Assembly (NCBI GenBank): GCA_041642635.1
Contig: JBEPWB010000032.1
Location: forward strand, 1-12,848
DNA length: 12,848 bases
Reading direction: 5' to 3'
Source of the DNA: JAAZVM01 sp041642635
Lineage (GTDB): Bacteria; Patescibacteriota; Gracilibacteria; BD1-5; UBA6164
Part shown: positions 1 through 10,600 of the stretch, in pieces
Position numbering within the stretch: position 1 is the stretch's first letter
How the letters are laid out: the number at the start of each line of letters is the position of its first letter
Made by a program: the position numbers and the translations under genes
Notes under the pieces: generated by a model
Seen by the model: only the letters and a program-made list of their open reading frames with translations
Database searches by the model: none
Told to the model about the DNA's origin: nothing

Positions 1-1601
1 ATATATTTTATTAACTCTGCTGGAGCAAGATCATGATAAGAATTCAATGTTCCTTTAAATCCAGAAGTTAAAAATGCATATTTGAAAAGTCTTATTGAAA
101 AATCTCTTTCTGCTGGTGTTCCTTCAAATATTTCTTTCCAAGCTCTTGAGATATCATCTCTATACCATTTATTATCAGGTTTAAATACTGCTACAAAATC
201 AGGTCTATTTTCACCATAAGAAGGTTCTAACATTCTGATAAATCTATTATCTTTAAGATTTCTAAATTTAGTACCTGCTCTTATATCATGTATAATTTTA
301 GGTATACTCTCTTCACCATATAGAAGATTAGATGATTCTGTTCTAGTCATTCCCTGATCTCTAAAGAATTCTGCGTATATACCTGTATAGACTTCATCTA
401 CAATATTAGGTATCACAGTCTCTTTCAAAGAGTAAAAATTACCAGTCCATTTAAGTACATCAGATAAGAAATTTCTAAATGCAGGAGTAGCTTCTAATAC
501 TATATCTCCAAGTAAATCTTCTATTACTTCTATACTATTTTCCTCGAGAGTATTCAAGTAAGTATCTTCCATTAATCTATCATAATTTCTAACACCTACT
601 CCTTTCCTCATATCTTCGTATGCTTTTATTATTCTATTTTTAAATGCTGCAACCTCAGAAAAGGAAGATCCAAATTTCTTAGTATCTATACGACTTGTTA
701 ATGTTGCTTCTTTTAAGAATTCTGCATTTTGATTCATGTAATTAAAAGCATCCAATACTAATAATTGCTTATTATACCAGTCTGCAGTTCTATTGTTATT
801 AGACGTTAAAAGGTTCTCAAGGTTACCTTTTGATAATATATCTTTAACCTTATCTGGACTAAAAGTTTCAGGTGTAAAACCTTTATCTGCCAATCTACGC
901 ATCTCTGAATTATAACGATCTCTTATATTATCTTCTACACCTCTAATCTCTAATCCTAATTTATTAGTTCTATTTGCCGTCATTTTGGCAATATCTTCAA
1001 GTATAGGTTGAGCAGTAAACATGAAAGTATTTATTCCACCAACTCCTGCACGTAACAACAATGTAACTAAATCTCTAGTATAATCATTCACATTCAAATA
1101 ATATACATAAGGATCTGCAGCAATATCTACGTGAGCATCGATCAGACCTGAAAACCATTCAGTAATATCTATATTGTCTTTTCCTAATACTTGTGATAAA
1201 TCAGTACTTTGAGTATCAGAATCAATATTACCTACTCCTATAAAAGTATGTAGACCTAAATTGACTCCTTGTCCTAATATATGATGTACGTTTGCTAATG
1301 CAAATGGGCCTAGTCCTTGCTGTCCAAACTTATATCTAGATTTCACATCTAATTGATACCTAGGAGAAACTGCTTCTAAAGCTCCAGTAACATTCTCTTT
1401 TACACCTTTCCATTTTCTTATATTCTCTGAAAGTCCTCGCATCATATTAGCTGTATATCCCAAAGGAGTAGTACGTCTTATGACATGATGTCTATTATTT
1501 AATACTCCTAAGTAATTATCTAGTAATCTGTTTTCTACAGCTTCTCTGATATTCTGTTGATTTATATTTCTAGAAGTAAATTCTTCTAAGTTATTATTTA
1601 C
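1..1601 (-). other. C-terminal polymerase-proximal region with AHVDxAxDPY motif, open at the window edge
   Basis: Residues 3750-4282 and beyond. Features in order are VIRRTTPLGYTANMM, FALANVHHILGQG, a conserved-looking element DAHVDIAADPYVYYLNV starting at Asp3904 (positions about 1089-1139) followed by LLLRAGVGG and TAQPILED, then long helices. Invariant-looking His3906, Asp3908 and the DPY triplet suggest a functional site. The element looks like one I associate with crAss-like giant proteins downstream of DFDxD. It could correspond to bridge-helix/trigger-loop territory or to a polymerase-specific clamp; the sequence does not decide. The frame is still open at position 3, so the C-terminus lies outside the window. 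Confidence 0.5.
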
Positions 1602-4600
1602 CCATTCATCCTTAAGACTTTGAATAGTCTCTTTCAAATCCTCTTTAAGTTGTTTTACCTTCTCTACAGCTTCTTTCTTAAGTATATAATTACCTGCCTT
1701 GATATCTTGCTGTTCTCTAAGTCTAGATACATTTTCTTCTACATCGTAGTAGTATTCAATATATTCTTGTATAGATGCAATTTCATTTTTAGCGAATTCT
1801 ATAGCTTCTTTAGAGCTTTCTATTGTTGCTGCAGTTTCTTTAATAGCCTGAGCATACTCTTTTCTAGTACTATTAAGTTCTGACTTTAAAACTTCTTCTG
1901 TATAAGTATAAGCTCTTTCTTTATCTGTAGAATTATCGTCGTCTAAAAATTTTACTCTTTCACCATTTTTATAATTATGTCTTATAGCATACAGCTTATC
2001 AATGTCAAAGTCAAAACCTCCAATACCAGGACCCTCTTTAGGAAGTACTATAATATCTCCTACAGCCTCTGGTAGAAATCCTACTATTTTCATCATATAA
2101 ATAGAGTTCTGACCCTGTGTAGGAATACGATATCCTATAGAAGCAAGTTCTTTATCTTTTATATAATCTACTCTTTCTTCATGAGTTAATTGACTAAAAT
2201 TTGGTATTAAAGATCTGAATACATTTACAGATATCTTAGCTTCCATGAAGCCATCTTTATCCATAAACTTAAGTTCATCTGAAAATTGTTTATCTCTAAG
2301 TCCTATATCAGACATTTGAATAAATACATTACCTGGCAATTTTAAATCAATAGCAGCTTTCTTAATAAGAGATATTATTCTACTTTGTATCCATTTCCTA
2401 TTGCCTGGAAAAGAATCTATCTCTAAATAGAAATTTCCATTCACATCTAATTTAAATGATTCTATAAGATAATCTGGTAATGCTGCTTTTCTAGCTTCTT
2501 CTTTAAGTTTTGCAATCAATAAAGCATTGTCTGTAAACTGTCTATCTTGAGGATCTATTTTTAATTCGTCATAGAATTGGTTTATTCCTCTATCAGATAA
2601 TTCTGAAAGTAATTCATGTACATTATTTCTAACATCTTCTCCAAACACTTCGCCTAACCCATTAACTTCATATATATCATTAGACATTATATTACTGATA
2701 CCTATCTTTTTAAACTGGCTACCTATTAAAGTTTTTGTAACCTCGTGAGGATCAGTTATAAGCTGATGTCTAAGTCTCTCAAAGCTTTGTGAATATACTG
2801 AAACATCTATAAGATCAGTTAAAGATTCTTCTGTATTATCTGAAAAGAATTCTCTTCTGTCTTTTATACCTACTTTTTCAGCTGTATGAAATTTAACTTG
2901 ATGTATAGGTTCACGTCCCACATATTTACCTTTAGCTTCCATTCTATCTAATAGATCTATAAGTTGAGTATTTTCAACCATAGGTCTAAAAAGAGTAGCC
3001 ATAGACATCTTATCAAATACAGGAATAGCATGACCATTTCTATATATGATGTTCATATATGTCATTTTAAGAGGCTGCATAACTACCTTAGATAGTTCTA
3101 CTTTCTCTTCTCTGGTAAGCTCTCTTTCTGACTGAAGTAACTGATAAGCACTTTCTTTAACGTCTGACCATTCACCTAATTTTACTGCGATAGCTCTAAA
3201 TAATTCTGGGGATATAAAAGTCTGAGCATCTGTCTGATCAATTTCTAATAATCCTTCTAATTTATCTTCTGCTATCTTAGTAGCCTCTTCTTCATTTTTA
3301 GCCATACCCTGTTCAAGATAATAGTTTGAATGGAGTTTAACTAGATCTTCATAATAAGCACTTCTAATCTCATGACTTGAGAAAGTAGTGACATTATATT
3401 CTTCTGCATGAATTAGAGGACTATCTTTATAATAGTTCTCACTAAATTTATTATTCAAATTATCTCCAGTAGATGTAAAACCAGGTAAACGTTTTACATA
3501 ATCCTCTGAACTTTTAAAAGCTGCAGGATCTCCTGTAAATATTTTACCAGTCTCTATAGCTGAATACATAGTATTAATAGCAAAATTAGCTACCATACTT
3601 CTTAAAGCTAGTTGGGTATCTCCTACCAGATCTTCATATTTTTTAAGTTTCTTATCACTTAATAGTATATTCTGTATATTTCCTCCTTTTTGATATCCTA
3701 TAATACCTTGATCATTCAACATCTGTAAAGAATCTTCTAATCTATCTTTGAAAGTCTCTTGTATTTTAGCACGTACTTCAGAAGAAGTCATATCTAATTT
3801 AAAACCGTTAAAGTGAGTAAAGTTAGCACCTCTTCCAGTGTATTTTCCTGCAGATTTTAATACTTTACCATCTACAATACCTTCTCCTGTCTGATCTCTT
3901 CCTATATATTTATTATAATGATAAGTCTCAAATAAATCTCTGGAACTCATTTCTCCAGAAAGTACTTTATCTACTTCTTGTCTAACTCTTTTTATACGAT
4001 TAACTTCATCTTGATAGTAACCTTCAAAGATATCTACAATACTGTCTGAAACATTGTTATCTACGTCTAAAGCTACTTGCAAAGGATCGAATCCTTCATA
4101 GAAATAATAAAATCTACGGTCTGCAGGAGTAGGAGGAGCTAGTCTACCAGATTCTATAGCTGTGATACGCATCATTATATCTTCTAGATCTGTAATAGCT
4201 TGATACTCTCGTCCTGTATCGTACATATCTTCTCTTATAAGAGCAGACATAGTCAACAATTTTACTTTCTTAGCTTTATTAGGGTCTGCTAATTCTCTTA
4301 AAAATACTGAATTTTGATTATACAAAGCATCAGATCTTTTTTCTACGAAAAGAGCAGGATCATTATGTAATTCTCTTATATTATCTGACATGTAAGTGTT
4401 CTGAGAAATAGTGTAATATCTGTTACCTTGAGGTCCATATACTGTATCTCCTAATTCAAAAGGTCTTGTTTCTGCATAAGCAGTAGCTAAAAATACTGCA
4501 CCACTTTCTTTCAAGAAAACTTGATTAGAAGGTATTTTATTACCTTTAGGTCCTTTAAGTACACCTCCCTCTATAACTTTAGCAAGAGTACTTTCCTCAT

Positions 4601-7600
4601 TAAAGATGTAAGGTATTTTAGAAGTTAGTAATGTTACAAATCTGTGGCTTTCTGTTATACCATCAAGATCAAACATTGCCTTTCTAATAGTCTGAGCATC
4701 AATATCTATATTTACACTGTTAAGTAAATCTACCAATTGATTTATTTTACTATTAAGATCTGTTATTTCTCCATCCTTATTTAATTTCCTTCTTGAATCA
4801 GCTGATAAATTATCGAATTTTTCTGTAAGATTTTGATACAGTTGGACGTTTCCTTGTGCAGGTTTTCCTTTTTCTTTTGTAAATAATGAAGAGTTGTTAA
4901 TAAAGTTATTACCCCATTCTTTAGCGAACTTACTAGAAGCTTGTTGAACAGCAGCATTAACAAGTCTATAGTCTAATGTTTCTGCATTTTCAGCAGATAC
5001 TAGCATATTTACAAAACTGTGTTTATATTTTTGTATTGTTCTATAGAATTGAACTTTAAGATTCTCGTCTTCATTTAATCTTTTGATAAGAGATTGATAA
5101 GTAATATTATCTGTAGACATTTTTTTAAGACGTTCCATCATTCCTTCAATATCTCTAGATCCTATCAAATCATTCATCAATCTAGACCAGGTAGGACTAA
5201 AGTCTACAAACTTTAATAGTCCTGTTGTAGTACTTCTACCTTCTTCTCTAGGAAGCATTGAAATAAGAAATTTTACAGATGTTGAAGTATTATCTTTAGA
5301 TGATGACATGTAAGAAGTCTTATTATATCTATCGAAATCTGAAGTAGTTTCTCCAGTCTCTTCATCTACTTCTGTTATACTAATATCTGAATCATCTTTA
5401 ATTTTCTGAATATTCATACTAGACATATAATCTTCTATAGTCTCTTTGAATATACCAAAATTATTATATACATCATTGAAAATATGTGCAGCTCTAAGTG
5501 CTACATCAGAATTAAATCTTAATCTTTGGATAATCTGATCTTTATTTAAAGTAGTACTTCCTAATTTCTTTTTAAGTTCTAAAAACTGTACAGTAGAAAG
5601 TTCATTATTCTGTATTCTTTGGATATTTCTATCTGAAGCTTTAGCAGAACTGTTATAACGTTTTCTTAATTCGTCTACTTTAGTTAATAAAGGTCCAAAT
5701 TTTATTTTACTTACATCATTATAATCACTTATTTTTACAGAAACTCTTCCTGTAGCCTCCTCTGTTTCTACTAAACGGTTAGACTCAGCAAGTAAAAAGA
5801 ATAGATTTTGTATTATATCTCTATACTCTTCAGGACTTTGTATACTTTCTATTTCTTTACCTTTAACTTCATAGTTATAAGCTTTTCCTTTTAACTTAGT
5901 AAGATTTTCATTACTTATTCTAGCGTATTTAAATCTACCATTATCTATAGATTTGTACAAATTGGCTACATCATAAGAATCTAATCTTGTACGTCCTGTA
6001 ATCCAAGTACTTATAAAATTATATAGATCTTTAAAGAAATTTGCTATACGTTTAGGTATACTGAGACTAGGCTCTTCTTTGAGTCCTATTCTTTCATTGT
6101 GTTCTTTAAGTAAAGAATAATCTCTGTAACCTTCTGCTAAAAATTCTTCTACTTCTTTATCTGTAAATTTTTCTTTATTGTAAGTTTCTTTTAATTCAGC
6201 TTTATAATTTTTCCTAGCATCTTCATATACAGCTTGTCTTTGAGGTTCAGTTAAATAAGCTAAAGATACTCTGTGAAAAGCCTCGTGAAGAAGTGAACCT
6301 TCTTCTGCCAAATTAGATAATCTAAAACCGTCATGTCTAAACTGTGCAAAAGCATGTCTGTTAGTAGCTATTTTGATAAGTTTATCTACTTGTTCTACAG
6401 GTATTTTACGACCAAATCTATCAGCTCTAAGTCTTTTATGTAATTTCTTAAGTTCTACTGGCATATCTACCACGTAGTAATTATCAGATGACCAAGTGCT
6501 TTCTCTCCAAGGAGTAGGACCTATATCATCAATATTTAAATCCCCAGTATCTGTATCTTCAGGTAAATCTAAATACTTTCTACCTTCAGTATTTTCAATT
6601 TGATCTTCTACAGGTTTTTCAGTATAAGTCTCTTCTGGTTCAGCTTTAACTACTTCTTTAGGTTCAGGTTTTGATTCTATCTTACTTTCAGCAGGTTTAG
6701 CTGGACTATCAAAATATATATTCTCTTTTTCAGAAGAAATCTTACTTTTAAATTCTGATAACTTTGCAGCGTCATTAAATGCGAAACTACTTAAAGCTTT
6801 TAGTTTCTGATTAAGTTCACCTAACATGAAGTGACTTAAATTAGGTTTCAAGGATATTCCTACATTGCCAGTCTTTCCTTTAACAATAGTACCTATGGAA
6901 TACTTAGTAATATTACCATCTTCTTTTATAGGCACATATAATCTACTACCTACAGGAAGTACTTCTATACCTGATACAGATGTTAGCTGTTTTAAAGTCT
7001 GTCCGTAAGCAGTTCCAGCTACACTAGGATTGTTAGTTACAGGCTCAGTTTCTGGGACTGTTTCTTCTTGTTCTTTAATATTTGGAATATCTTTTTCTAT
7101 AAATTTAAAACCGAAAGTTTTTTCTATGTAAGGATTTAGTATATTTTTAATTTCAGATCTTAATTTATTATTTAATTCTGCATATTTCTGTATATTAGAT
7201 TCTGATCTATCTGATGCTATAAGTATATTAACAGAATTAAATTCATCTAATAACGGTTTTAAATTTTCAAGTCTTTTTATATCTTCTTCTGATATTAAAC
7301 CTTCAAAAGAGTCTGGACTTAGTTTTCTAATATCTGTAGCAATATCTTGAATACGTGATTTTAATTTGCCTTTTACAGATCCTAATTTAGAAATTGGAAT
7401 ATTATAAAAATCTTCTGGGAGTTTTAAATTTTTTACTCCTAGATTATGCAATTTAATATTTAAAGAAGACGTATCCCCAATTTTTTGTTCTGCAGTTTCT
7501 TCTGTTACTTTTACTTTAGGTGTAGTAGGTTCTTGACGTAATCCTTTATATTTATCAATAGTACTTTGCTCTACTTTTTGTGCAGTACTGTCAATACCTC

Positions 7601-10600
7601 CAGACTGTAGATCAATCCCTATAACAGGATGTCTAAATAATGAACTTGTGCCTGGTACAATATCTACATCAGTTTTAATTATACCATTCTTAATAATAAA
7701 ACTATTATAATTATCTACAGTACTATCATAAGTAAAATTTCCAATCCTAAATTTATTAAGATCTTTAACTTTAGCTCCTAACATAGTCCTGTTAATAGCA
7801 TAGTTTTTATTAGTAGTAGCCCACTGTACAAATTTTTGAATATCTTCTTTAGAAGCTTTATGTAAATTAAGAGTCTGATTACCAAAATGAAGTATACTAG
7901 CTTTCTCTACCCATAACTGTTTGTTTATGAGATGTGCTTTACGTTTGTCTTTAGGATTAATCTTAGTATTATCATCTCCATAATATACAAGAGTGTTCAA
8001 TACTTGTAATCTTGTAAGACCTCCTTCTACTTCTTCACCTATATACTTACTTGCAAAACCCCCAGAATCCCTAGTATAAGCCTGTTTAAGAGCCTTAAAT
8101 ACTATACCTGCATGCTCTGCACTTAATCTTGAAGGATTGAGCTTAATAAGTCCCTTTTCACCATTAGCAGTATATGAAGTTTCATAGAATACGTTACCTT
8201 TTGAAATATCTGCAACAGTGTCTACTATATCTTCTCTGTTTTTGTATATAGTATGCCTTCTTACACCAACTCCTATAGTAACAGTTCTTAGATCTACATT
8301 AGGATCTACTTTATGTATTATATCTCCTAAATTACTATTCTCACCTACATTATTTATTTTACCTTTAGTTTTATTCTCTGCAGCTAATATTATAGTTTCA
8401 TCTTTTAACAGTCTAGTAAGTATTTGTTTTCTTACATGCCTAGTTAACATCTGCTGTTCTCTGATATATTTCTCTACAGCTTTTTGTCTTTCTACAGCAT
8501 CTTCAATATTTAGAATTTCTATAGGTGCAGATATCTTATCATACGCTGTAGTATGCATATGAATACCATTCTCATAAGGTTCTTTATTACCTACATAAGT
8601 GTCTAATCTTATAGGAAGAGTATCTACTATATTTTTGAAATCTTCTGAATATACAGCTAATATTTCAGATATTTGCTCATCAGTCAAATCTTCTTTTTGT
8701 AATTGATCTTTAAGACTTTGATGATCTTTCCAAAAATCTGTATAGTTAAAATCTATTCTAGGAATAAATTCAATATTCTCTGCAGTGTTATTCACAAAAT
8801 CTATATGAGCATCTAAGTTGTCTACTTTAAATTCTCTAGTATTTCTATCAAAATGTACATAAGATATCGCAGAAGCACTTGCTCTTACAGCTCCCTTTAC
8901 AACCTCCAATTCACCTGTAGGTAATGGAACTTCTTCTTCAGAAAGTATTTCTACGCTAGTAACATCTTTAGTAGATTCTTCTTCAAGTTCTCTTTTCTCT
9001 TCTGCAGCTAACTGTTCTTTACGCAACTCTTCAGTTTTTTCTTTCAAAGCAACCTCTTCAGCAACTACACTAGCAAGATCATCTTCTACCTGGTCTGCCT
9101 TTTTTGAGCTCTCTTTTTCCTTTCTGTTCTCAGGATCTTTAACCTCTGACTCATCGGGGAGTTTGTTAGCTTCTCTTGCAGTTGCGGGTCTAATACTCTT
9201 AGCAGCTCGTTTAACTTCATCTCTTATTTCTTTTTTAGATTTATTATTTTCATTAATTCTTTGAGCACTTAATTCTTTTATACTCGAATACATCTGCTCA
9301 GCAAATGAATTTTTAACTTTAGCATGTTGTTTACCTGTAATAGCTCGTTCAGTATTTACATCTAAAATAGCATACTTTCCTCCAGGTTTTCTATATACTG
9401 CATACTCTTTATTTTCAAAAGTATAAATAACAAAGTCATCTTCACCTTTGAAATATTCTTCCATTATCTGATTTTCAGCTGCTTCTATAAGTTCTATATT
9501 GTAAGCTAACTGTCTTGCAATAAAAGGATTTGTAAATGATATTTTATTACCATCTGTATCCCAAAGAGTTACAGAGTTTACATTACCATCAACATCATAT
9601 TCTATAGCATCAGTCATAGATTCAAACTCATTCGAATAAAATGAATGATCTGGAATTTGACCTATCTCTGTAATTACTTCTGGCCTACCTTCAGTTTCTA
9701 TTCTAGTTTTAGGTGAAGGCATTGAATATATTCTATTATTAGTAGAAACTTCAAATTCAAAAGGAGTTTGATTTAATATAGATATATCTAAATCACCGAA
9801 CGTGTCTGTACTTGTTTGACCACTTACAATATATTCGATTCCTTTTGTACCATCTTCCTTAACTTCTTTGAATAGAATTTGACCATTTACATTTTCTAAA
9901 ACTCCTACAGCATTTTGATATATAGCAGGTAGATATTTTACATATCCATCTTCAAATATACTAGCTACTGTACTAGAATCAAAACTGTAATCTCCATACA
10001 ACCATTTTACATAAGAGGTATTAGCTTGAACTTCTCTAGCTTTATCTCTTTGCTCCTCTAACGTATTATCTTTAGAAGTTAATCCTAATTCTCTTTCAGC
10101 TTTTTCTACTTTCTGTTTTAAATCTTCTTTGATTTCTTCTCTGATTATATCGGCTTGTCCTCTTGTTTCTTCTAATATTTCTTTTCTAGTTTGTACAGTT
10201 TCAGCATCTATTATACTTTCTTCTGTAGGTCTTACTTCTGAAAATCCTTCTTGAATTATGAAATCTTTAAAAGCTGTATTGATATTAGAAAGATTATATC
10301 TACCACTAGGAATATTGTATGAAACTATTTCTTGAGATACTTGATCTTTTACTCTTACAGAACTGAGATTACCGTTAACATAATTTAATGCAACTTCTTT
10401 CTCACTTCCTACTGGAGTATACATAGTACGTTGTTCAGTATAAGTATCTCTAACTATATTGTTATCAGCATCTGTTATAATAGTGTGCAGAGTTTTATTT
10501 TCTTTATCTGCTCTATAAAATACTGAAGGTTTAGGTTGTTCAGATTGTTCGGAAAATTCCTGATCTAAGTTTTTAATTCTTACTCTACGTACTTCATCTC

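Noticed and set aside
1620..1883. Plus-strand open frame of 87 codons rich in Phe, Ile, Leu and Ser
   Set aside because: It is exactly antisense to the Glu/Lys coiled coil of the giant frame; GAA and AAA codons read backwards give Phe and Ser, which makes a false membrane-like protein.
4781..4963. Minus-strand open frame of 60 codons in another frame
   Set aside because: It overlaps the giant frame entirely, has no domain features, and looks like a chance opening in AT-rich sequence.
5116..5127. CTTAAAAAAATG run on the coding strand as a possible programmed frameshift site
   Set aside because: The main frame continues open on both sides and the shifted frames close quickly; a run of A in an AT-rich gene is expected by chance.
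8218..8562. Plus-strand open frame of 114 codons resembling a hydrophobic membrane protein
   Set aside because: It is antisense to the middle region of the giant frame and its composition is explained by the complementary strand; no separate gene context.
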